DNA of 64,000 bases. Source: Cyclina sinensis. Taxonomy: Eukaryota; Mollusca; Bivalvia; Venerida; Veneridae. How positions within the stretch are numbered: the first letter of the stretch is position 1; each line of letters opens with the position of its first letter. A program made the position numbers and the translations under genes. Location of the stretch: contig JAAONU010000001.1 in NCBI GenBank assembly GCA_012932295.1, forward strand, positions 4,363,104 to 4,427,103, given 5' to 3'. This document shows positions 1-10,435 of the stretch, in pieces. The notes under the pieces are model-generated. The model did no database searches, was not told the DNA's origin, and was given only the letters and a program-made list of their open reading frames with translations.

Positions 1-1720
1 TCCATTTATAAAATATACTGTAATGTATTGAACGAACGTATCAGTAAATGGTGTATGTCAAATGAAATAATTCATGATGAACAGAACGGTTTTATAAAAG
101 GTAAAAGCACGATTGATCATGTCCATACGTTAACAAATATCATAGAGGCAAGAAACTCTTGAAAAAAAGTACATTTACCGCTTTCCTAGATTTCGAAAAA
201 GCATACGATTTTATCCCAAGATCTTTGTTGTGGGCAAAAATAAGTAAATAGTGGTCTGCAAGGCAAACTTCTTCATGCCGTTATGTCGCTTTATAAAGAT
301 GTACAGTGTTGTATAAGACTAAACGGGTTTGAATCACATTGGTTTGAAGTCAAATGTGGTCTTAAACAAGGCTGTCCTTTATCGCCAATTCTTTTTAATC
401 TATACATCAATGACTTAGTTACTGTAATAAAAGAATCTGGTATTGGAGTTAAGTTTGATGACGATATCATTAATATTTTGCTATATGCAGACGATGTTGT
501 ACTTATTGATGAAACTACTAATGATTTACAAAATTTGCTTGACATCCTTAGTGCCTGGTGTAATCATAATAAAATGAGCATTAACGGTGATAAGTCAAAT
601 GTAGTTCATTTTAGAACAAATAGCTGTGTTTTAACAGAGCATGCTTTTAGTATAGGTTCAATAGTTATATCAACCGCACATAGTTACAAATACCTTGGTG
701 TCATGTTAAATGAATATCTAAATTTTGCTGAAATGGCCAAGTATGTATCACTTTCTGCTGGAAGAGCACTTGGTCTTGTAATTTCCTAAATGTAAAACCT
801 TTGGTGGCTTTCAGTACTCTACCTTTACAAAACTTTATGACTCCATTGTCTGGCCAGTCATTAGCTATGCAGCACCCATATGGGAGGAAAGTCTTATTCA
901 TGCATAAATGCTATTCAAAATATGGCCATGCGGTACTTTTTAGGGGTAGGTAAATACACCGCAAATTCAGCAGTCCTCGGTGAGATGGGCTGGAAGCCAC
1001 TGATTGTTCGGCAATGGGGTACTGTTATGAGACAACACTGCAGATTCCTAAATATGCATGATTCAAGGTTGAATAAAAAGTTTTTAATTGGTCTAGATCA
1101 GTATCTGGCATCAAGTGTAAGAATAGTATTTTTCGTATTAGGGACATGCTCTATAGCATTAATTTTGAAGACCGGATTTATTTAAATACAATAAAAGTGA
1201 ATACTAAAGCAGTTGTAACTATTATTGAAAAGAAAATTTTTGATATAGAAGTTAATAAATGGAAACAATCACTCGAACAAGAGTCATCAGTTTCAGGAAA
1301 TGGTAGAAATAAGTTAAGAACGTATAGAATAGTCGAAAATGTCTTTGAAACGGAATCATATGTAAAACAACATTTGCCATTTCATTACCGAAGAGCTATA
1401 GCTTTATTTAGATGTGGTGTTGCACCAATAAGACTGGAAACTGGGAGGTATGCAAATTTGTCAGTACATGAAAGAACTTGTTTTAACTGTATTGATATGG
1501 TTGAAGATGAAATACATGTTTTGTTACACTGTCCACTGTATGTACAATTCAGGGAAGAACTATTTGAGTCTGTAAGAACAATTGATAGTAATTTTGACAA
1601 CTTTTCTGATGAAGAGAAACTATATACTCTTTTTGCAAATCAATGTATGACTAAATTTACAGCCAAAGCCTGCTTTAATATTTTAAAACATAGACGTCTT
1701 TTACTTTACTGTAGATAACC
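1..1720 (+). mobile_element. Degenerate non-LTR retrotransposon (LINE), reverse transcriptase and C-terminal region
   Basis: Translated fragments in several frames carry the order of a LINE reverse transcriptase: a GFIKGKSTIDH-like segment near 90-120, an FLDFEKAYD segment near 185-210, QGCPLSPILFNLYINDL at 370-418 and the catalytic-type YADDVV motif at 484-501. A C-terminal region at 1146-1718 ends in a Cys/His cluster (CFNC...HVLLHC, about 1480-1530) of the kind found after the RT domain in many animal LINEs. The reading frame is interrupted by stops and shifts near 160, 250, 790, 905 and 1185, so this copy is dead. The 5' part (endonuclease) is cut off by the window start. The clade (CR1/L2-like or Jockey-like) is not assigned. 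It is a transposon relic, not a host gene. Confidence 0.88.
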
Positions 1721-2255
1721 CTCTAGATGGGTCAGAGAATGGTGTGAATCTTTTAGTTGTGAGCTTACTTTATTGGTCAGGAATAGTGTTCTTAATCTGG
1801 TTTTTACACTTCTTACCATTTTAATTTCAATTAAAAACTGATTAAAATCAGGCCAGTGAATAAGCATATAAGCATGCCGATATTTCAGTCGGTCTTACAA
1901 GCCCATTAGCTAATTTGTTTTTCAATTCCTTTAACTTTCCGGCTTGGAAGAGAACTTATCTTATTTTATCTTAACTTACCTTATCCTTATCTTATCGTAT
2001 CTTACAAGCTCTAAGACTAGGTGAGACTCACAACATTCCCTATATATTTTTAAGCAATGTGTATAATGTATAAATGTAAATATGACTTTTAATATATTTA
2101 CCTTTTGTAAGCTTTGCTTACTCGTCTCATATAATTCCTGTATTGAATAGCATGTGTACTTTTATTAATTTTATTATGAATGTGATATTTATGATGTACA
2201 TGTGATGAGACGTAAATAAACTATTTGAACTGAATTGAATTTAATGTAATTGAAA
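1721..2255 (+). mobile_element. Probable 3' UTR and tail of the LINE
   Basis: This follows directly on the stop of the last LINE reading frame. It contains a run of TTATC/TTATTTTATC-type short repeats (about 1955-2005) and ends in AATAAACTATTTGAACTGAA followed by imperfect GAATT/TGAAT repeats (about 2213-2255). That is the kind of short-repeat tail many LINEs use instead of poly(A). The exact 3' end is uncertain. Confidence 0.5.
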
Positions 2256-3435
2256 TTGTATAACAAACAGTCTTCCATAACCTTATTAATGTGGTCGGCA
2301 GCCAAATGATGATATAACCACAGATAGATCGCGGGGTTATAATCATTTCGGTAAAAAATGGTTAAAACTATAAATTATTTCGTAAGTCTTTGAAGGTGTT
2401 AGTAAGATGCTTATAGATTTCATTTTTTACTTCTTTCATTCTTTTATACATGGAAGGTCATAACTAATCTAGTGGGATATTTTTTTCATTCCAATTTTCT
2501 CAGCTTTATTTATTTAGAATCTATTAGCTTTTCAGTAATTGTATTTTGATCTGAAATGAGTTAAAGACAACTGTACAACTGGCACAATAGAATATGTGAA
2601 GTTGATTTTTCTTTTTCCCAATCCTTTCGATTCAGTTAATTTAAAGCAGAATGGAATACTAAAAGCAGATGTACATTTTCAAGATAAGAAAAATTTTAGA
2701 CTGTATTTTCACTTTCGTTTCTCGTCCTTTTTCTTCTGTTTTTTTTTTTTTTTTTTTTTTTTTTTTTGTCGGATTAGGTAATATATATGGCCGGTCAAAT
2801 ATCAAGTTCACAAATACATACCTTATGTTATATTTTTGACACAAGAAGGAACCAATTTCTTTTTTTTAACCTTTTCGAGGGGTAAAAGTAAAAACGTTCT
2901 TATTAACTTTAACTGGCATAGAATAAAAGAAGCAGATAGAACGTGTTCGTTTTCATCTATTCTATTTTAGGGCTTACTACGTGAATTCCGACATATGGCA
3001 CTGCCAGTGAAATCTTTTGAGACTAGTATGCACGTATCTTTAGTATTTAAGATTTCTTATCTTGTAGTCAACAGTGATCATAAGTGATAGAAACCTGCAT
3101 AAAAGGAGCATGTATGATGACCCTATTACTTACTAAAGTAGCTTGTTTGTTTTCTTCAAAGAGGAGCAGTGAAAACTTGTTTTCTTGTCCTAACTAGACA
3201 ATTCCTATTCAAGGCGCAATGTTCATTTTTTTTTATTTTAGAAGTCGTTTCAGAAAATTGTTCATTGGACCATTTATTAAACGGATCATCATACATAGAA
3301 TTTTTTTTCATACACAGAATTGTGACTACAAGGTTTATATCATGATGTGTTTCCTTAGATTAATATATAATGCAAGATAAGATCCAAAAAATCGGTCAAA
3401 TTAGAGGGTCAAATTTGGGGTCAAAGATAATGTTT
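2256..3435. other. Spacer between LINE and cysteine-rich gene, with a T29 run
   Basis: No convincing gene. The only clear structure is an uninterrupted run of 29 T at 2739-2767, which could be the reverse-strand poly(A) tail of a retroposed sequence or a simple repeat. The rest is AT-rich sequence with short T-runs (3227-3236, 3300-3308). Confidence 0.5.
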
Positions 3436-3439
3436 AAAC

Positions 3440-3447
3440 TATAAATA
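3440..3447 (+). promoter_or_regulatory. TATA box candidate of the cysteine-rich gene
   Basis: TATAAATA lies 38 bases upstream of the ATG at 3485. With a usual spacing of about 30 bases, transcription would start near 3470 and leave a very short 5' leader. Short leaders and TATA promoters are common for small, highly expressed secreted-protein genes, but no initiator motif was verified. Confidence 0.45.
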
Positions 3448-3484
3448 ACACTGAAATTAACAAACTTGAATTTAGAAGTCAACA

Positions 3485-6400
3485 ATGAAGTGTCTACTGT
3501 TTTTATTAGCTGCAATATATGGTAAGTTTAATTGTTTTCTGAAAATGAGGGGAGAAAAATGCATAAAGTTTTTGCTTTTTGTATGTTTTCTGTTGTTGTT
3601 TTGTTTGTTTGTTTGCAAGAGTTACATTTACTGCTTCTTTTTAGTAGTTTGGAAATTCATAATTAATATATATTTCTAGATAGTTTTCTTTCATAATAAA
3701 GAAATCATTTGTTATAGACATTTACAGCTAGATTTGAAGTCACTAAATATTGTTTCAGTGAGTAAAAATCAATATTTAAACATACTAAAAAAGTCTACAG
3801 TCGAAACGCCCCGCAAATTGCTATAGATTTAAGTTATTGTGTAGTATGGAATTATTTTTGGTCAGTGTAATTTTGTTTTGATAGAACAAAGATGTGATAT
3901 GTTTGATAGAACAAAGATGAGATATGTTTGATAGAACAAAGATGTGATATGTTTGATAGAACAAAGATGTGATGTGTCTGATAGAACAAAGATGTGATAT
4001 GTTTGATAGAACAAAGATGAGATATGTTTGATAGAACAAAGATGAGATGTGTCTGATAGAACAAAGATGAGATATGTTTGATAGAACAAAGATGTGATAT
4101 GTTTGATAGAACAAAAATGAGATATGTTTGATAGATTAAGGTTGAGATGTGTCTGATAGAACAAAGATGAGATATGTTTGATAGAACAAAGATGTGATAT
4201 GTTTGATAGAACAAAGATGTGATATGTTTGATAGAACAAAGATGAGATGTGTCTGATAGAACAAAGATGAGATATGTTTGATAGAACAAAGATGTGATAT
4301 GTTTGATAGAACAAAAATGAGATATGTTCGATAGAACAAAGATGAGATGTGTCTGATTGAACAAAGATGTGATATGTTTGATAGAACAAAGATGAGATAT
4401 GTTTGATAGAACAAAGATGTGATATGTTTGATAGAACAAAGATGTGATATGTTTGATAGAACAAAGATATGATATGTTTGATAGAACAAAGATGAGATAT
4501 GTTTGATAGAACAAAGATGTGATATGTTTGATCGAACAAAGATGAGATACCATGAATGATGAAAAGACAATGAAACAATAGTCAGGTCAGACCCGAATAA
4601 AATGGGCATCCACTGTAGTATTATTATGTTATCTTGATTTTATTCAGTCTTTCTGAAATCCGAGGAACCTAAAGAATGCCCATAGATGTTTACAAATATC
4701 CATGTTTACTGTGGTGATACGGGGATAATCTTTTTTTCACAAACCTTTTTTTATTTCATACCTTACTGTCTGTCAACTTGTACATCTTTGTTCCACAGGT
4801 ACTACATATATTTGATAATTCCATGTTCTAAGGCTTCTCACTTTATGCATTTTCATATTTTTCAGTCGCCGTGGTAACAGCTGAATACTGTGGCCATGAC
4901 AGTGATTGCACGTTGGAGCGTTGTCCGAGTGGTTACATAGCGAGATGTATGATGCCTGGAAATGTTTGTTCTTGTGATCATGCAGGTAAGTCTTACAGAA
5001 AAAAAATCTTTTAAAAACTGGCACAAATGATTTTACGCAAAGTAAAAAGGATACACTTCAGACAGAAATGTCAAATTTCTTGGTTTGAAATGTTAGCTGT
5101 CTATGTTTGAAATGTCAGTTGCTTCGGTCTGAAATCATGGTCAGCTATGTTTGAAATGTCAGTAGCCTCGTTTTGAAATGTCAGTAGCCTCGTTTTGAAA
5201 TGTCAGTAGCCTCGAACTGGTTTGTTTCTGTTTTTTAGTTGTTCGGGTCCTCAGACCCGGACAACTAGATCCGGCATTTCCAGATCTAACAAGCTTTTGG
5301 AAAACCGAAGAACTGCTGAAGTAGTTCGAAATTTAACAGCTTAGATGTTTAAAATGGTTTGATTTTTTTTTGAAAATATCAATGATACAATTTCTTTGTC
5401 AAAGTTTCAAGTGAATGGCATCCGATTTTAACAGTTTAATTGTCGTTTTAATCAGTTTGACGAGAAAAAACTTTGGTTGTCATGGTTTATAACGCGTACC
5501 AGCGCGTAGGAATGGCCTAACAATATAGTCCAACAACTTCCATATAACCATCACATAAACCATCAAACGAAAAAAGCATCTACGTTAAAGACATAAAAAT
5601 CAATCCAGTGAAAAAATGTTAATAGAAATTATTCCTTGAAAAAGGACACAAAACTCTAAGAGTATATTTAAACATTTCGGTTGCATCATAGACACTTATT
5701 ATCTTTATTTCGGGCTACTTCTGATACAAAAAAAAATATTTTCACAGAAACTTCAGTGATGCTAAATGACAACTTCTGGTGAATATTTTTCAGAACTAGT
5801 CCAAGTCTAAGCATGTCAAGTTCAATATCTTAATTATAGAACATTTACAGTTATTAAACGTTTTCAGGTGAATGTAGTACCTCACAAGACTGTCATGACA
5901 GACACGGTAGATGTGAAAACAACGATAAACATTGGTACTGCAATGATTATAAGTAAGTGTATATATAATATTTATTCATAAAGTCGGCTCTTTGTCATGG
6001 CTACCTATGATGAATTAATACTGCTTGGCCTATGCCTACAAGACAAGAAGTCCTATGGACTTCCTGCCTCCTACTGGAGTAGAATTGTAGCTGGCATTTT
6101 AAAATCTCGTACGAATCGAAAATTACCTTCCTCTCGAAAATATCTGCATGATTTCATTTACTCTTTTAATTTTCAAGAAAACCCAAATAGCAGATTTTTT
6201 TAGCATTTGTCTTAAAATTTATTTAATTATAGGCTTGATCGGAGGTTTAAATAATTTGTAAATACTTCAGCCAAAATGAAAAGCTATTAATAAGCCTTAA
6301 AAGAGGGGGAATTTCATGAACTAGGTGTGCGCAAAACATTTTCTTTTCCTATTACTAGATGTTGTTGTGGGGAACCATGCCCTCATGCCGGAGACCACTT

Positions 6401-6524
6401 TGTCTGTAGTACCCCACAGGACTGTGCTGACCAGTTCTGGAGATGTACAAACAACGATAAACACTGGTACTGCACGGATAGCCACTGTCACTGTGGCAGT
6501 CGCCATGGAAGTATTCACAGTTAA
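3485..6524 (+). CDS. Secreted cysteine-rich protein, Cvsi-like protease inhibitor candidate (4 exons)
   Basis: Coding exons: 3485-3521, 4866-4985, 5868-5952, 6359-6524. All introns are GT-AG, the phases join cleanly, and the product is 135 residues ending in TAA. Residues 1-18 (MKCLLFLLAAIYVAVVTA) form a signal peptide, with likely cleavage before EYC. The mature 117 residues hold 20 cysteines (6, 4 and 10 from exons 2, 3 and 4), enough for ten disulfides, and no membrane segment. Exons 3 and 4 repeat a module with C-x(4)-QDC and NNDKHWYC. The secreted, short, multi-cysteine pattern with CSCDH- and HCHCG-type motifs resembles the oyster Cvsi serine protease inhibitors (family I83), which act in defence against pathogen proteases. 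This assignment rests on remembered family pattern, not a search; another mollusc cysteine-rich defence peptide family is possible. The gene structure itself is well supported. Confidence 0.8.
3876..4551. repeat. 25-bp minisatellite in intron 1 of the cysteine-rich gene
   Basis: About 26-27 head-to-tail copies of a 25-base unit (GATGTGATATGTTTGATAGA plus ACAAA), with a few recurring variants: GATGAGATAT, GATGAGATGTGTCTG and rare single changes. Because 25 is not a multiple of 3 and the unit has no stop in any minus-strand frame, all three minus frames stay open for 150-238 codons with a 25-residue period. These open frames are a by-product of the repeat, not genes. Confidence 0.95.
5085..5215. 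repeat. Short 22-bp tandem repeat in intron 2
   Basis: Imperfect copies of TTTGAAATGTCAGTAGCCTC plus GT. The last three copies are nearly identical and the earlier ones are diverged (TGTTTGAAATGTCAGTTGCT and similar). Confidence 0.75.
5237..5266. repeat. Hairpin of 13-bp stem and 4-base loop
   Basis: AGTTGTTCGGGTC, loop CTCA, then GACCCGGACAACT. The stem has one T/G position and is otherwise perfect. It lies in intron 2 just after the 22-bp repeat. It is probably the end or core of a small fold-back element; no function is evident. Confidence 0.6.
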
Positions 6525-7126
6525 TCAAGCAAGTATCAAAACATTTATTTTGCTTATATTATAAACGACAACCACTTATATGCAACCAGGATTATGATTT
6601 ATTTGTCAACCAATAAAATTGATGGAAAACATTTATTTTCAGTTGATTAAGGAATACAAAGGGACGTACGCTTCAAAACCGTTTGCTCAGTTAAAAAAAT
6701 TGCATATTGAGGTTGTTTCTCAAAACTTGTTGCAATAAAGAATAACTTAAACAGTCCAGAATGCAAGATTTGTTTTTGCTCAATATATGCTATTCCAATG
6801 AACTTTATGTCTAGATATAACGTTTAGGTGAAATTTTGGGGAAACATACATATGTCTGTGAACTTCATACCTTATATTACATCAGACAATTTTCTTAAAG
6901 CCTTCTTATTCATGATATTCAGTCCTTGTCTGTTTTTTTAACAAATTGTTAGATCTGCCAATTGCCATATCCTTTAAACAGATTCAGGTAAATCTAGAAC
7001 TATCCTGAGGTATAACGGATACTGGATTAAATGGAGTAATGTTTCACTCTCAAAATAGTTTCAGTTTGTCTACATTAAACAAGATAATATAGCAAATAGT
7101 TTAAATGTTCATTGATTTTCTTTCAG

Positions 7127-7200
7127 GTGTAAGCACTGTAGTTGACTGCCAACCATCATGTTACAGGTTTCTGTTTCCAATAAAAAAATTGAAAAATCAT
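7127..7200 (+). other. Possible 3' UTR exon of the cysteine-rich gene
   Basis: A good acceptor (ATTTTCTTTCAG ending at 7126) is followed by GTGTAAGCACTGTAGTTGAC and an AATAAA at 7179-7184. A possible donor, AA|GTATCA, lies just after the TAA at 6524 (near 6532). If these are joined, the last exon is wholly non-coding. The alternative is that the transcript ends after AATAAA near 6613 or 6736. Transcript data would decide. Confidence 0.35.
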
Positions 7201-7649
7201 TGTAACCCTTGTCATTGCAATTCCTTTCAGTTTACAGATATATAAAACATTTCGGTGTAAGGAAACTCTCAATAATAAAATCGATCCAGCGGTTATGTTT
7301 ACAGCACTAAGTTTTACAAAATGCAATTTTTCGAAATCGCCCCAGACCAAGACACCTGGTTTTCGTAGATTGCAATTTTTTTACAGTATTGCGTATTTTG
7401 TTCCTAGCAAATTAAAATGATACAAATTTATATTAAAGAATAAATGAGCAGATTAAGATCGATGTGGCAGTATTGTTGGTAAAGGTAAAGGTGATGGAAT
7501 TTAATTAGTTGATCTGTTCTTGTCTTCAGGATTTAAGCCAAACATTTAAGCACTTTGTAAATAAAGTGACAATTTCCTGTTTAAGACGTCAATGAAATTC
7601 TGATTTAATAATAAGATATTGTCAAGATAATCTCTCTTTTTAAAAAAAC
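7201..7649. other. Spacer with no recognisable gene
   Basis: AT-rich unique-looking sequence between the end of the cysteine-rich gene and the long satellite array. No exon with coding character and matching splice sites was seen on either strand. Confidence 0.4.
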
Positions 7650-9130
7650 TAGGGAATCCAAAAAACAAAGTCATCACGTTATAACTGGTAATCCTATAAA
7701 ATAAAGTCAGCACAGAATAACTGGTGAATTCCAAGAATCCTCAGTAATCACAGAGTTACTTGTAATTCTATAAATCCATGCCATCACAGAGATACTTGTA
7801 ATTCTGAAAATCCATGCCATCACAGAGCTACTTGTATTCTATAAATCCATGCCATCACAGAGCTACTTGTAATTCTATAAATCCATGCCATCACTGAGCT
7901 ACTTGTAATTCCGTTAATCCTTGCCATCACAGTTGCTTGTAATTCTATAAATCCGTACCATCACAAAGTTACTTGTAATTCTATAAATCCATGCCATCAC
8001 AGTTAATTGTAATTCTATAAATCCGTGCCATCACAATTACTTTTTATTCTATAAATCTGTCACAGAGTTACTTCATTTCTATAAATCCATGCCATCACAG
8101 TTGCTTGTAATTCTATAAATTCATGCCATCACAGAGCTACTTGTAATTCCGTTAATCCTTGCCATCACAGTTACTTGTAATTATATAAATCCATGCCATC
8201 ACAGAGCTACTTGTAATTCTATAAATCCATGTCATTACGGAGCTACTTTTAATTCCGTTAATCCTTCCCGTCGCAGTTAATTGTAACTCTATAAATCCGT
8301 GCCATCACAGTTACTTTTCATTCTATATATCCGTGCCATCACAGAGTTACTTGTAATTATATTAGTCCATGCCATCACAGAGCTACTTTTTATTCTAAAA
8401 ATTCGTGTCATCACAGTTACTTTTTATTCTATAAATCCGTGCCATCACAGAGTTACTTGTAATTATATAAAACCATGCCATCACAGAGCTACTTGTAACT
8501 CTTTTTATCCGTGCCATCACAGAGTTACTTGTAATTCTATAAATCTGTGTCATCACAGTTAATTGTAATTATATAAACCCATGCTTTCATAAAGCTACTT
8601 GTAATTCTATATATCCGTGCAATCACAGTTGCTTGTAATTCTATAAATCCATGCCATCACAGAGCTACTTGTAATTCCGTTCATCCTGCCCGTCACAGTT
8701 AACTATAAATCTATAAATCCGTACCATTACAGAGTTACTTGTAATTCTATAAATATGTGCTTTCGCAGAGTTACTTTAATTCTATAAATCCATGCTATCA
8801 CAGAGCTACTTGTCATGCCATCACAGTTGCTTGTAATTATATAAATCTAGGCCATCACAGACTTACTTGTAATCCTATAATTCCATGCCATCTCAGAGTT
8901 ACTTGTAATTCTACATTTAAATGCCATCACAGAGTTACTTGTATTTCTTTTTACCTGTGCCATCACAGAGTTTCTTGTAATTCTTTAAATACATGCCGTC
9001 GTGGTGACTTGGAATTATATTTATCTCTGCCATCACAGAATTACTTGTAATTCTATAAATCCATACCATCAGAGTCACTTGCAACTCTTTTTATCCGTGC
9101 CATCACAGAGTTTCTTGTCATTCTATAAAT

Positions 9131-10435
9131 CAACGCCATGATAGAGCTACTTGTAATTCCATTAATCCTTGCCATCACAGTTAATTGTAATTCTATAAAT
9201 CGGTGAAATCACAGTTAATTGTAATTCTATATAATTGTGCCATCACAGTTTCCTGTAATTCTATAAATCCAGCCACCACAGAGTTACTTGTAATTTAATA
9301 ATCCGTACCATCACAGAGCTACTTGTAATTCTATAATCCATGCCATCACAGTTGTTTGTAATTTTATAAATCCATGCCATCATAGTTGCTTTAATTCTAT
9401 AATCCATGCCATCACAGTTGCTTGTAATTCTATATATATGTGCCATCACAGTTGCTTGTGATTTTATAAATTTATGCCATCACAGAGCTACTTGTAATTC
9501 TAATAATCCTTGCCATCACAGAGCTACCTGTAGTTCTATAAGTCCATGCCATCACAGAGCTACCTGAAATTCTATAAATCCATGACATCACAGAGCTACC
9601 TGAAATTCTATAAATCCATGACATCACAGTTGCTTGTAATTCTATAAATCCATGCCATCACAGTTGCTTGCAACTTTATAAATCAGTGCCATCAGAGTCA
9701 CATGTAACTCTTTTTATCCGTGCCATCACAGAGTTTCTTGTAATTCTATGAATCCATGCCATCACAGTTGCTTGTATTTCTACAAATCCATGCCATCACA
9801 GAGCTACTTGTAATTCTATAAATCAACGCCATGATAGAGCTACTTGTAATTCCATTAATCCTTGCCATCACAGTTAATTGTAATTCTATAAATCGGTGAA
9901 ATCACAGTTAATTGTAATTCTATATAATTGTGCCATCACAGTTTCCTGTAATTCTATAAATCCAGCCACCACAGAGTTACTTGTAATTTTAATAATCGGT
10001 ACCATCACAGAGCTACTTGTAATTCTATAATCCATGCCATCACAGTTGTTTGTAATTTTATAAATCCATGCCATCATAGTTGCTTTAATTCTATAATCCA
10101 TGCCATCACAGTTGCTTGTAATTCTATATATATGTGCCATCACAGTTGCTTGTGATTTTATAAATTTATGCCATCACAGAGCTACTTGTAATTCTAATAA
10201 TCCTTGCCATCACAGAGCTACCTGTAGTTCTATAAATCCATGCCATCACAGAGCTACCTGAAATTCTATAAATCCATGACATCACAGTTGCTTGTAATTC
10301 TATAAATCCATGCCATCAGAGTTGCTTGCAACTTTATAAATCAGTGCCATCAGAGTCACATGTAACTCTTTTTATCCGTGCCATCACAGAGTTTCTTGTA
10401 ATTCTATGAATCCATGCCATCACAGTTGCTTGTAA
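9131..10435. repeat. Tandem higher-order duplication of about 0.69 kb inside the array
   Basis: The block starting CAACGCCATGATAGAGCTAC at 9131 recurs at 9824 (offset 693, then 694 after a one-base indel) and continues through the same ordered series of variant monomers, including AATCGGTGAAATCACAG and TATATATATGTGCC. The first copy carries one extra monomer of the CTACCTGAAATT type near 9570-9605. The shared variant order shows block duplication rather than independent monomer growth. Confidence 0.85.

Noticed and set aside
1..1720. Host gene with a reverse transcriptase domain
   Set aside because: Multiple stops and shifts and a LINE-like 3' tail show a decayed retrotransposon.
3852..4609. 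Long minus-strand open frames of 157-238 codons
   Set aside because: They are three frames of the same 25-bp minisatellite with a stop-free unit. No promoter, start context or non-repeat coding sequence.
8299..9050. Cys/His-rich open frames reading CHHRVTCNS repeats
   Set aside because: Direct translations of the 34/36-bp monomer in phase-drifting frames; not a zinc-finger protein.
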